This document shows positions 17,673-26,349 of a stretch of DNA of 63,909 bases, piece by piece. Position 1 is the first letter of the stretch. Every line of letters starts with the position of its first letter. The notes under the pieces were generated by a model that made no database searches, was not told where the DNA came from, and was given only the letters and a program-made list of their open reading frames with translations. The position numbers and the translations under genes were made by a program. Where the stretch lies: assembly GCA_902762565.1 (NCBI GenBank), contig CACWOS010000045.1:1-63909 (forward strand). The letters are read 5' to 3'. The DNA is from an uncultured Prevotellaceae bacterium. Lineage in GTDB: Bacteria; Bacteroidota; Bacteroidia; Bacteroidales; Bacteroidaceae.

Positions 17673-18944
17673 ATGAGAAGAGGTGTTGTTGTATGGCTGG
17701 CTTTGTGCCTAATGCTGCCAATAGCGGCTAAAAAGCCTAAGCAGACGGTGCAAAAGACCGATCGTGAATACTGGTGTGAACTGGCCTATAAGATGGCCCA
17801 GCCTGTATTAGAACCAATGTCGAAGGGAGAACTGCAGGCAACGATGTTGACGGAGTTCTCACCATCGTTCGACAATCGCAACCGTAAGGTGGTGTATATG
17901 GAGACCTTCGGACGTCTGATGGCGGGTATTGCACCGTGGTTGGCCATGGCCGACGATGATACGGCTGAGGGTCAACAGCGCCGTCAGCTACGTGAGTGGG
18001 CCTTGCAGGCCTATAAACATGCTGTCGACCCAGAAAGTCCCGACTATCTGTGTTGGGGCGTGGCTGGTCAGAATCTGGTGGATGCAGCCTATATCGCCGA
18101 GTCGTTTGTGCGTGCCTACGATGTGCTATGGCTACCTCTGGACGATGTAACAAAGCAACGCTACATCAAGGAGTTTCAGAACCTGCGTCGTATTGACCCT
18201 CCCTACACCAACTGGCTACTGTTCTCGAGTGTCATCGAGAGCTTTATTGCCAAAGCCAACAACCGTCAGGGGTGGGACGAGTATCGTGTGAACTCGGCTT
18301 GCCGTAAGATGGAAGAGTGGTACGTAGGTGACGGCTGGTATGCCGACGGACAAGACTCCTTTGCCTTTGACTACTATAGCAGCTATGTGTTTCATGCCAT
18401 GTATCTGGAGACGCTACAGAACATGATGGATGCCAAGGTGAACTCACGTCTTGATTACAAGAAATACTACGACCGTGCCCTGAAGCGTGCGCAGAAGTTT
18501 AGCATCATCTTGGAGCGCTTCATATCGCCCGAAGGCACATTCCCCGTGGTGGGACGTTCAACACCTTACCGTTTGGCTGCCCTGCAACCGCTGGCGTTGT
18601 TGGCATGGTATGGCAAACTGCCTCAAGACCTGACGAACGGACAGGTGCGCGCAGCCCTGACACAGGTGATGCACCGCATGTTCGACCATCAGCAGAACTA
18701 TAACGAGGCAGGCTATCTGACTATTGGCTTCTGTGGCCATCAGCCCGAAACGGCCGACTGGTACACCAACAACGGTTCACTCTACATGACATCGCTCTGC
18801 TTCATGCCCTTAGGTCTCGCCGCTGACCATCCTTTCTGGAGTAGCAAAGCCGAGCCGTGGACACAGGTGAAGGCATGGGGAGGACAGCCGTTCCCCAAGG
18901 ATCACCGTTGGGCAGATGATATCGTGACGAAAGATAAGTGGTAA
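17673..18944 (+). CDS. DUF2264 domain protein, exported
   Basis: 423 residues from ATG 17673, chosen over upstream codons because it gives a signal peptide (MRRGVVVWLALCLMLPIAA). The body has the DUF2264 signatures (YMETFGRLMAGIAPWLA, CWGVAGQNLVDAAYIAE, DGQDSFAFDYYSSYVFH), an alpha/alpha-toroid-like family found in polysaccharide loci and often near GH88/GH105 enzymes. Catalytic activity is not established; a role on pectic oligosaccharides is inferred from the neighbours. Confidence 0.85.
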   Translation: MRRGVVVWLALCLMLPIAAKKPKQTVQKTDREYWCELAYKMAQPVLEPMSKGELQATMLTEFSPSFDNRNRKVVYMETFGRLMAGIAPWLAMADDDTAEGQQRRQLREWALQAYKHAVDPESPDYLCWGVAGQNLVDAAYIAESFVRAYDVLWLPLDDVTKQRYIKEFQNLRRIDPPYTNWLLFSSVIESFIAKANNRQGWDEYRVNSACRKMEEWYVGDGWYADGQDSFAFDYYSSYVFHAMYLETLQNMMDAKVNSRLDYKKYYDRALKRAQKFSIILERFISPEGTFPVVGRSTPYRLAALQPLALLAWYGKLPQDLTNGQVRAALTQVMHRMFDHQQNYNEAGYLTIGFCGHQPETADWYTNNGSLYMTSLCFMPLGLAADHPFWSSKAEPWTQVKAWGGQPFPKDHRWADDIVTKDKW

Positions 18945-18969
18945 AACGATGTAAGAAGGAAGATGTAAG

Positions 18970-20121
18970 ATGGATGGTATAAAGAGAGTTCTATTTGTGC
19001 TGATGGCCGTGTTATGGCTCTTACCTTCGGTATACGCCAAGCGGATGACCAGAGAGGATGTTGTCAACACCATCATCCGTGTTAACACCTATTGGCAGAC
19101 CAACAACAAGGCCGAGGTGCGCGCCTTTTGGGACCATGCCGCCTACCATACAGGTAACATGGAGGTCGTCCGACTATTGTCGGAAATGAAAAGTGAAGCG
19201 TCAAGCGTTCAGCGTTTTCTCGACTACTCCATCCGTTGGGCAGAGTATAACGAGTGGAAGGGCGCCAAGGAGGCCGACCCAGCCAAGTGGAAATACAAAC
19301 ACTATGGCGAGGGACAGGACTTTGTGCTCTTTGGCGATTGGCAGATTTGTTTCCAGACGTACATGGACCTGTATAGGTTGGAGCAGAAAGAGGAACGAGT
19401 TGCTCGTGCCAAGGAGGTCATGGGCTACGAAGCTGACTCGAAGCAGAACGACTACTGGTGGTGGGCTGATGCGCTCTACATGGTGATGCCTGTGATGACG
19501 AAGATGTACCGTTTGACGGGTGACGAGAAGTTTCTCGACAAACTATACGAGAACATCCTCTATTCTGACAGCATCATGCTCGATGCCGAGACGGGCCTCT
19601 ACTTCCGCGACGGAAAATATGTCTACCCTAAACACAAGAGTGCCAACGGGCTGAAAGACTTCTGGGCACGTGGTGATGGTTGGGTGCTGGCCGGACTGGC
19701 CAAGGTGTTGCAAGACATGCCTCGTACGTATCGCCATTACGACTTCTTCGTGAAGAAGTATCAACGACTGGCCTACGCTGTGGCCCAACTGCAACAGAAG
19801 GAGGGCTACTGGACGCGTTCAATGATGGATCCTGCCCATGCGCCAGGTCCTGAGACATCGGGTACGGCATTCTTTACCTATGGTATTCTGTGGGGTGTCA
19901 ACAATGGCTATCTTAACAAGAAAGAATACAAGACCGTTATCCAACGCGCATGGCAGTATCTGACGACAACAGCCCTACAGGCAGATGGTCGCGTGGGCTA
20001 CGTGCAACCCATCGGCGAACGGGCCATACCAGGACAGACGGTCGACGCTAATAGTCAGGCTAACTTCGGTGTGGGGGCCTTTCTGTTGGCAGCGTGCGAA
20101 TATGCACGATATATCAAGTAG
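18970..20121 (+). CDS. GH105 unsaturated galacturonidyl/rhamnogalacturonyl hydrolase
   Basis: 383 residues with a signal peptide (VLFVLMAVLWLLPSVYA). The family GH88/GH105 is shown by DYWWWADALYMVMPVM, RGDGWVLAGLAKVL and TSGTAFFTYGILWGV. It removes the unsaturated uronic acid left by pectate or rhamnogalacturonan lyases, giving 5-keto-4-deoxyuronate that is converted to KDG, the substrate of the KdgK encoded next. Its stop codon is directly followed by a heptad array. Confidence 0.88.
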   Translation: MDGIKRVLFVLMAVLWLLPSVYAKRMTREDVVNTIIRVNTYWQTNNKAEVRAFWDHAAYHTGNMEVVRLLSEMKSEASSVQRFLDYSIRWAEYNEWKGAKEADPAKWKYKHYGEGQDFVLFGDWQICFQTYMDLYRLEQKEERVARAKEVMGYEADSKQNDYWWWADALYMVMPVMTKMYRLTGDEKFLDKLYENILYSDSIMLDAETGLYFRDGKYVYPKHKSANGLKDFWARGDGWVLAGLAKVLQDMPRTYRHYDFFVKKYQRLAYAVAQLQQKEGYWTRSMMDPAHAPGPETSGTAFFTYGILWGVNNGYLNKKEYKTVIQRAWQYLTTTALQADGRVGYVQPIGERAIPGQTVDANSQANFGVGAFLLAACEYARYIK

Positions 20122-20198
20122 AAGTGAGAAGTGATGAGTGATAAGTGATGAGTGATAAGTGATGAGTGATAAGTGATGAGTGATAAGTGATAAGTTAA
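20122..20198. repeat. heptad array (AAGTGAT/GAGTGAT)
   Basis: Eleven consecutive 7-bp units start at the base after the GH105 stop codon: AAGTGAG, AAGTGAT, then alternating GAGTGAT and AAGTGAT, ending AAGTTAA. The first two units are identical to those following the smalltalk gene stop codon on the other strand at the right end of the window. Confidence 0.9.
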
Positions 20199-20210
20199 AC
20201 TAGACATAAG

Positions 20211-21269
20211 ATGAAAAGACAGAAGATTGTAACCTTCGGAGAATTGCTGCTCCGTTTCTCAAAGCCCGGTCAGCTGCGACTGACGCAGGGCGATATGTTT
20301 ACCAGTAAATATGGTGGCAGCGAGGCTAATGTGGCCGTATCGTTGGCGACACAAGGCGAGGACGTGACATACATCACCCGACTGCCCGATACGCCTGTCG
20401 GACATGCCGGTGCCCAGTGTATGGCACAGTTGGGCGTGGACATCAGCCGTATCGTCTATGGTGGTCAGCGCATTGGTACCTATTATTTTGAGCCTGCTGC
20501 CGGTATGCGTGCAGCGAAGGTGGTGTACGACCGCGACCACTCGGCTTACTACGATCTTGCACCGGGCATGATTCCCTGGCGCGACATTCTGAAGGATGCT
20601 GATATCTTCCAGGTGTCGGGCATCACGGCGGCTATCTCGCAACAGGCTGCTGATGCCACCTTCGAGGCTCTTGACATTGCTGACGAGTTGGGCATCACCG
20701 TGTCCTTCGATATCAACTACCGCAAGAACCTGTGGAAGTATGGTGCCGACCCACGCGCAACGCTACAACGTATGCTGTCACGCTGTGACATGATGTTTGG
20801 TGATGCCATTGAGTTTGAATGGATTTCCCAGCATCCACAGCCCCCCTTCACAGCTACCGACAGCAACTTCAAGATGCAGATTCCGGAGTATCGCGAATGG
20901 TTTGACGAGCTGCATGCCCAGTATCCGCGTTGCAAACAGTGGCTGATGGGTATGCGTAATATTGTGGACTCCAACCACCATACGCTGACGGCCCTGCTCT
21001 TTACCGATGGACAATTGTTGGAGGCTCCTGTCATCGATATCCCCGACGTGGTCGACCCCGTTGGTGTGGGCGATGCCTTCATGGGTGGTTTCCTGCATGC
21101 CATCAATATCTTCCCGGGCGACAGGGAGAAGCAACTCAACTATTCGTTGGCTGCTGCCTCGCTGAAGAATACCATCCCAGGCGACTTCAACCTCTCGACA
21201 GAAGAAGAGATACTCGCCACGTTGGAGCACCGCTATAATGCCACTACGCTTTATAAGACGATAGAATAG
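20211..21269 (+). CDS. kdgK: 2-keto-3-deoxygluconate kinase (PfkB family)
   Basis: 352 residues. PfkB/ribokinase family: GELLLRF start, GGSEANVAVSLA substrate loop, FDINYRKNLW, and the catalytic DPVGVGDAFMGG (Asp as base). The set of residues fits KdgK, which phosphorylates KDG from uronate breakdown to KDPG. No KDPG aldolase lies beside it. It is the last gene of the MaoC operon and overlaps the end of the convergent DUF1537 kinase by 26 bp. Confidence 0.82.
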   Translation: MKRQKIVTFGELLLRFSKPGQLRLTQGDMFTSKYGGSEANVAVSLATQGEDVTYITRLPDTPVGHAGAQCMAQLGVDISRIVYGGQRIGTYYFEPAAGMRAAKVVYDRDHSAYYDLAPGMIPWRDILKDADIFQVSGITAAISQQAADATFEALDIADELGITVSFDINYRKNLWKYGADPRATLQRMLSRCDMMFGDAIEFEWISQHPQPPFTATDSNFKMQIPEYREWFDELHAQYPRCKQWLMGMRNIVDSNHHTLTALLFTDGQLLEAPVIDIPDVVDPVGVGDAFMGGFLHAINIFPGDREKQLNYSLAAASLKNTIPGDFNLSTEEEILATLEHRYNATTLYKTIE

Positions 21270-22371
21270 TACCCCACGGGTAGCTACCAGGTTTGAGCGT
21301 CACGAGTGTACCGGTCGTGGCGCTCATTTGTACGACGCCAGGAGCTAACTGGGCCGTAATAGTGAATTCCGTCCATCCCAAGGCTTGTAACGTAGCCCAT
21401 GCGGTGGCACCGCCCTCAATGATGAGCTGGTCAGGACAATGTTTGGCTACCAGCTGTCTGGCCTTCTCGGCCATTACGGTACGCAGATGGACAGCTACCT
21501 CTTTGCCTGTTCGATGGGTGTGGGGAATAGAAAGAATAAGGCTATGTTGTTCCTGCTCATACGCCGTCGTGTCCCAGAGACTCAGGTCGTCAGAATCATC
21601 GTAAATCTCTTGCGGCATCGGTGCGACGGGAATGCCTAAGTCCAACGTCTTGCTTTGCGTACTTCCGCAGAGAATGAGGGTGCTGTTTTTGTTTTGGATG
21701 ATAGGTATGGGGCGTTTGGCGATGGGCTCTTTTAATCGCCCACACCCCATACCTATCATCGCGCTAAATAAGTCTGCCGCTCCGGCAAAGATGGTCTTGC
21801 CATCATCATATTCCGCAATAATATTTCGGATGTCTTCTTCGTTTTCAGCATCGGGCATGATAATACCCTTCTCTTCAGCATTAGGGAAACGTTCCCTCAA
21901 TACCGATGTCCTCGCTGGAAACTCTGGGTCGAACGAGAAGTCCGTCTCGTGAATGGGTATATTGTTAATGTAATAGATGCCATTGCGGATAACGCGTCTT
22001 TTCGATGGGTTGGCAGGCAGATAGACGGCACGCTCGTAACCTGTAACTTCCATCAGTGCCGTGAGTTCTGCTACCACATGACCACGCAGGGCAGAGTCGG
22101 TTTTTTTAAAAAGTGAAGAGTTATTGCGTGCCACACTCCTACCTTTAGGTGGGAGAAGAGTGAAGAGTAAAGAGTGAGAGACGATACGTTTTGTTTCGGC
22201 AGCGGCTTCTGCCTCGCCCATCGAGCGGGTGTCGGTAGCAATGACGGTCGTAATGTCTGTTGAGTATGTGGCGTTGTCACGGCCACATATCAAACGGACC
22301 TCCGCACCACGAGCAAAGGCAATGCCAGCTATCTCTGCAGCACCTGTAATATCGTCGGCAATGACTATCAT
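21244..22371 (-). CDS. four-carbon acid sugar kinase (DUF1537 family)
   Basis: 375 residues. The N-terminal substrate domain begins MIVIADDITGAAEIAG and carries FKKTDSALRGHV; the C-terminal nucleotide domain has IIEGGATAWATLQALG and LKPGSYPWG. The family phosphorylates D-threonate, D-erythronate or similar acids at the 4-position. The dehydrogenase encoded 12 bp upstream handles the product. Around residues 66-92 (SHSLLFTLLPPKGRSVARNN) there is an in-frame insertion whose DNA is a heptad repeat with a small hairpin (22109-22181), placed just before the substrate motif. Confidence 0.85.
   Translation of the reverse strand: MIVIADDITGAAEIAGIAFARGAEVRLICGRDNATYSTDITTVIATDTRSMGEAEAAAETKRIVSHSLLFTLLPPKGRSVARNNSSLFKKTDSALRGHVVAELTALMEVTGYERAVYLPANPSKRRVIRNGIYYINNIPIHETDFSFDPEFPARTSVLRERFPNAEEKGIIMPDAENEEDIRNIIAEYDDGKTIFAGAADLFSAMIGMGCGRLKEPIAKRPIPIIQNKNSTLILCGSTQSKTLDLGIPVAPMPQEIYDDSDDLSLWDTTAYEQEQHSLILSIPHTHRTGKEVAVHLRTVMAEKARQLVAKHCPDQLIIEGGATAWATLQALGWTEFTITAQLAPGVVQMSATTGTLVTLKPGSYPWGTILSSYKA
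22109..22181. repeat. heptad repeats with a hairpin, in frame inside the DUF1537 kinase
   Basis: On the plus strand, AGTGAAGAGTTA and then units TGAAGAG, TAAAGAG, TGAGAGA flank CCTACCTTTAGGTGGG, which can fold as a hairpin. The whole segment reads through without a stop codon in the kinase frame. Confidence 0.65.
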
Positions 22372-22383
22372 GGCAAATGGCCG

Positions 22384-23430
22384 TTAGCAATTAGCTTTTA
22401 GCTTATTTCTTCGATAGATCGCCATACGTGTGGCATAGTCTATTGAGAGTGTCATGGCACTATCGTTGGCGATTCCCTTACCAGCCACGTCGAAGGCGGT
22501 GCCGTGATCCACACTGACGCGGATGATGGGCAGGCCGAGGGTGATGTTGACGCCCGAGGCACTCTCCATCTTACCTGTCTCTTTGTTCCAGTTGAAGGCG
22601 CACACCTTCAAGGGAATATGTCCTTGGTCATGATACATGGCCACACAGCCGTCGAACTTGCCGCATTTGGCTTTGGCAAAGATGCTGTCAGGAGGTACGG
22701 GACCCTCGACGTCGAAACCGCGGGCGTTCAGTTCCTCGATAGCAGGAATGATTTCCTGTGCTTCTTCATAGCCGAACATACCGTTCTCGCTGGAGTGGGG
22801 GTTGAGGCCTGCCACACCGATATGGGGCTTCTCAATACCGAACTGTTTACAGGCATCGTCAATGAGTTCTACACATTCTATAATACGTGCCTTCTTCACT
22901 AGGTCGCAAGCCTTCCTCAGTGGCACATGCGTCGATACGTGAATCACGCGGATGTTCTCGTCTGCCAGCATCATGGCATACTTTTTCGTACCAGTAAACG
23001 TAGCGTATATCTCTGTATGTCCGTCATAGTGATGGCCAGCCAGATTCAGTGCCTCCTTGTTCAATGGTGCCGTTACGGTTCCGTCCACCTCGTTGGCCAT
23101 GGCCAGTTCGATGGCCTTTTTGATATACTGGAAGGCGGCATTACCGCATTGTGCCTGTACCTTGCCGAACTCAAAGGTTTTGAGATCGACGCATTGCAGG
23201 TCGAGCACGTCGATGGTGCCAAATTCAAAGCGCGCATCCTTGACATTTTGGATGGCATTGACCTGTAGGTTAAAGCCAAGCAGCTGAACTGCCTGGCGCA
23301 TGATGGTAGCGTCGCCCGTGACGATGGGACGGCACTTCTCGTAAGTCTCTTGTCTGTTCAGGGCGCGAACGGTAATCTCAGGACCAATGCCTGCGGGGTC
23401 GCCCATGGTGATGGCTAATATCGGTTTCAT
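22384..23430 (-). CDS. pdxA2: PdxA2-type 4-phosphoerythronate/threonate 4-phosphate dehydrogenase
   Basis: 348 residues. The PdxA fold is shown by ITMGDPAGIGPEI, DGTVTAPLNKEAL, the metal-binding GLNPHSSENGMFG and MYHDQGHIPLK, and VDHGTAFDVAGKG. Next to a DUF1537 kinase this is the PdxA2 branch: NAD-dependent oxidation and decarboxylation of D-threonate or D-erythronate 4-phosphate to dihydroxyacetone phosphate, not vitamin B6 synthesis. That role is assigned from context. Confidence 0.85.
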   Translation of the reverse strand: MKPILAITMGDPAGIGPEITVRALNRQETYEKCRPIVTGDATIMRQAVQLLGFNLQVNAIQNVKDARFEFGTIDVLDLQCVDLKTFEFGKVQAQCGNAAFQYIKKAIELAMANEVDGTVTAPLNKEALNLAGHHYDGHTEIYATFTGTKKYAMMLADENIRVIHVSTHVPLRKACDLVKKARIIECVELIDDACKQFGIEKPHIGVAGLNPHSSENGMFGYEEAQEIIPAIEELNARGFDVEGPVPPDSIFAKAKCGKFDGCVAMYHDQGHIPLKVCAFNWNKETGKMESASGVNITLGLPIIRVSVDHGTAFDVAGKGIANDSAMTLSIDYATRMAIYRRNKLKANC

Positions 23431-23452
23431 ATTTATCTGTTTTTGGGGGTTT

Positions 23453-23494
23453 CTAGTTTTAACTAGTATAACTAGTCTGACTAGTATAAACTAT
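23453..23494. repeat. CTAG nonamer array, copy 2
   Basis: CTAG at 23453, 23463, 23472 and 23481, with a decayed CTAT at 23490. The last CTAG supplies the TAG stop codon of the alcohol dehydrogenase (minus strand), as copy 1 does for the four-helix-bundle gene. Confidence 0.8.
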
Positions 23495-24626
23495 TGTAAA
23501 TGTCGCGGGCATCTTGCTCGGTGACTTCTCTTGGATTGTTCTTCAGCAGGCGCTGTACCTGCATGGCGGCTTTGGCCATACCGTCGACAGCAGTCTGTGG
23601 AATATTCAGTGCCGTCAGTTTGTCGGGGATACCCACAGCTGCCGCTAAGCGGTAGATAAAGTCCACACCCTTTTGGGCGGTCTCTTCTGGTGTGCGGCCA
23701 GCGGTTTCCCCGCAGGCAATGGCGACCTCTGCGTATCTTTCCACTGCTGCAGGCATGTTGAACTTCATCACGCTGGGCAATAGGATGGCGTTCGACAGAC
23801 CATGAGGAATGTGAAACTCACCACCAAGAGGGTAGGAGAGTGCATGGACAGCTGCCGTATTCACGGGACCCAAGCACAGTCCGCCATATAGTGAACCAAA
23901 GGCCAGTGCCTCGCGGGCTTCAACGTCCTTGCCATCCTTGACGGCACGCTCTAAGTTGGCGGCAATCAAGCGGATACCCTGCAGGGCATAGATGTCCACT
24001 GAGGGGTGCGCAAACTTATTGGTATACGCTTCGATACAATGCGTCAGGGCGTCCATGCCTGTGTCGGCAGTTACCTTTGCTGGTACCGTCCATGTCAACT
24101 TGGGATCCACATAGGCCGCATCGGCAATGAGGAAGGGCGACACAATACCCTTCTTTAGGTGGTCGCGCTCGTCCAATAGGATGGCGTTGGGCGATACCTC
24201 CGAGCCCGTTCCTGCCGTCGTGGGCAGACAAGCAAACCACAGTCCCTTCTGTTTGATGAAACCCGTGCCGAAGCAGTCTTCCACCTGTTGGTCACTGTTG
24301 ATGAATGCTGCCACGAGTTTGGTTAAGTCAAGCACCGAACCGCCTCCGATGCCTACCACGCTGTCGGCCTTAAAGCTGCGTGCTACCTCGAGAATCTTCT
24401 TGAAGTCGTTGACCGTCGGCTCAGCTACAATATCTTGAAATACCTCAATGCTAATACCAGCAGCTTTGAGCTTTGCCAGCGGTTCCTCGATGAGGGGACG
24501 AATAGGAGGGGCCGTCAGCACAAATAGGCGCTGCAGCCCCATTTTTTTATAGTCTTCTACTAATGTTTCGATGCAGCCCGTGCCAAACACGATTTTCTGT
24601 GGCTGCAATAATGTGATAGCTTTCAT
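23481..24626 (-). CDS. iron-containing alcohol dehydrogenase
   Basis: 381 residues, typical for group III (Fe2+) dehydrogenases. NAD-binding GGGSVLDLTK, TTAGTGSEVSPNAIL and the metal ligands in DALTHCIEAY and HALSYPLGGEFHIPHG are present. With the kinase and PdxA2 it probably forms a sugar-acid or small-diol route; the substrate cannot be read from sequence. A 9-bp inverted repeat sits immediately before the start codon. Confidence 0.85.
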   Translation of the reverse strand: MKAITLLQPQKIVFGTGCIETLVEDYKKMGLQRLFVLTAPPIRPLIEEPLAKLKAAGISIEVFQDIVAEPTVNDFKKILEVARSFKADSVVGIGGGSVLDLTKLVAAFINSDQQVEDCFGTGFIKQKGLWFACLPTTAGTGSEVSPNAILLDERDHLKKGIVSPFLIADAAYVDPKLTWTVPAKVTADTGMDALTHCIEAYTNKFAHPSVDIYALQGIRLIAANLERAVKDGKDVEAREALAFGSLYGGLCLGPVNTAAVHALSYPLGGEFHIPHGLSNAILLPSVMKFNMPAAVERYAEVAIACGETAGRTPEETAQKGVDFIYRLAAAVGIPDKLTALNIPQTAVDGMAKAAMQVQRLLKNNPREVTEQDARDIYNSLY

Positions 24627-24628
24627 AT

Positions 24629-24656
24629 GTCTTTATGATTTATTTTACATAAAGAC
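24629..24656 (-). promoter_or_regulatory. perfect inverted repeat before the alcohol dehydrogenase start
   Basis: GTCTTTATG (24629-24637) and CATAAAGAC (24648-24656) form a 9-bp palindrome with a 10-base AT loop, two bases from the start codon. It could be an operator or an mRNA hairpin limiting ribosome access. Confidence 0.55.
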
Positions 24657-24702
24657 GAATGCTACCGCATTTTGTCATGTCTATAGCAACACTTCTTCTG
24701 TG

Positions 24703-26328
24703 TCAATAGGCCTGTTCATGCACGCCTTTGACGGCACGGCCAGAAGGATCATTCATGCCCTTGAAGGCGGCATCCCATTCCAAGGCGATGGCGGTACTGC
24801 AGGCTACGCTGGCCTCGCTGGGTACACTCTTGGCGGCAGAGTCGGAAGGGAAGTGTTCGGCAAAGATGGAGCGATAATAGTACTCCTCCTTGTTCTTTGG
24901 CGGGTTGATGGGGAAGCGCTCGGCGGCATGTGCCATCTGCTCGTCGGTGACGGCCTCAGAGGTGATTTGCTTGAGGGTGTCAATCCAGCTGTAGCCCACG
25001 CCATCACTAAACTGCTCCTTCTGGCGCCAGGCGACTTCCTTAGGAAGCATATCGGCAAAGGCCTCACGGACAATCTTCTTCTCCATCGTGGAACCAGGAC
25101 ACATCTTGGCCTCTGGGTTCGTGCGCATGGCGACATCAAGAAACTCCTTGTCGAGGAAAGGCACGCGACCCTCGACACCCCAGGCACTCAGACTCTTGTT
25201 GGCACGGAGACAGTCGTACATATAGAGTTTACCGAGTTTGCGTACAGTTTCGTCGTGGAAGTCCTTGGCTGTTGGCGCCTTATGGAAATAGAGGTAGCCA
25301 CCGAAGATTTCGTCGGCACCTTCACCGCTGAGCACCATCTTGATACCCATCGACTTGATGACACGCGCCAACAGGTACATCGGCGTAGAGGCACGGACGG
25401 TGGTGACATCGTAGGTCTCGATGAAGTAGTAGTTGATTTCGTGATGGACGGTACCGATATGGTCGGCCACGAGTTTGGCCTTGGCCAGATCGGGGGCACC
25501 TTTCAGGCCCACAGCAAACGAGTGCAGACGGGGCCAGTAGGCGCGCGTCTTCGAGTCGTCTTCGATGCGGTGCTCGCTGAACTTCTCGGCGATGGCGGAG
25601 ATGACAGAAGAATCCAAGCCACCAGACAACAACACGCCGTAAGGTACGTCAGACATCAATTGACGCTTCACAGCATCCTCCAGTGCATCGTGGATAGCTT
25701 CAACACTAGCAGGATTGTCCTTCACGGCATCGTAGTGCATCCAGTCGCGACGATAGTACCATTTCTGACCTGGATTGACACTCCAGTAATAATGGCCAGG
25801 CAGGAACGGCTCGTAGCGTTCACACTGTCCTTCAAGGGCCTTCAACTCAGAGGCAACATACACCGTGCCATCGCTGTCATAGCCGATATAAAGAGGTATC
25901 ACACCGATGGGGTCACGGGCAATCAGGAACTCGTCCTTCTCTTCATCGTAGAGCACAAAGGCAAAGATACCACTCAGGTCCTCGAGGAAGTCAATACCCT
26001 TTTCGCGATACAAGGCGAGTATGACCTCACAGTCAGAACCCGTCTGGAACTCGTACTGTCCGGCATAGCGACGGCGAATCTCCTGATGGTTATAAATCTC
26101 GCCATTGACGGCCAGCACCTGCTTACGGTCGGGCGAGAACAAGGGTTGTCCACCTGATTCAGGATCGACAATACTCAGTCGCTCGTGGGCCAGCACGGCA
26201 CTTCCGCCACAGTATATTCCACTCCAGTCTGGTCCGCGATGGCGGATCTTCTGACTCATCTTCAACGCTTTATCTCTCAGTGCATGCGTCTGCTCCTTAA
26301 CGTTCAATATAGCTACTATTCCACACAT
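24703..26328 (-). CDS. asnB: asparagine synthase B, glutamine-hydrolysing
   Basis: 541 residues. Cys2 begins the class II glutaminase domain (MCGIVAIL), with RHRGPDWSG and NGEIYNH; the synthetase half carries the pyrophosphatase loop LLSGGLDSSVISAIAE and SGEGADEIFGGY. It makes asparagine from aspartate, ATP and glutamine in the cytoplasm. It follows amtB by 21 bp on the same strand and so is likely under the nitrogen-module promoter upstream of amtB. Confidence 0.93.
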   Translation of the reverse strand: MCGIVAILNVKEQTHALRDKALKMSQKIRHRGPDWSGIYCGGSAVLAHERLSIVDPESGGQPLFSPDRKQVLAVNGEIYNHQEIRRRYAGQYEFQTGSDCEVILALYREKGIDFLEDLSGIFAFVLYDEEKDEFLIARDPIGVIPLYIGYDSDGTVYVASELKALEGQCERYEPFLPGHYYWSVNPGQKWYYRRDWMHYDAVKDNPASVEAIHDALEDAVKRQLMSDVPYGVLLSGGLDSSVISAIAEKFSEHRIEDDSKTRAYWPRLHSFAVGLKGAPDLAKAKLVADHIGTVHHEINYYFIETYDVTTVRASTPMYLLARVIKSMGIKMVLSGEGADEIFGGYLYFHKAPTAKDFHDETVRKLGKLYMYDCLRANKSLSAWGVEGRVPFLDKEFLDVAMRTNPEAKMCPGSTMEKKIVREAFADMLPKEVAWRQKEQFSDGVGYSWIDTLKQITSEAVTDEQMAHAAERFPINPPKNKEEYYYRSIFAEHFPSDSAAKSVPSEASVACSTAIALEWDAAFKGMNDPSGRAVKGVHEQAY

Positions 26329-26349
26329 ATTCTTACCTTTTTTAGCTTT

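Noticed and set aside
24571-26157. Long plus-strand open frame (528 codons) opposite asnB
   Set aside because: It is the antisense of a well-conserved asnB; it has no family features, and the composition follows from the codon use of asnB.
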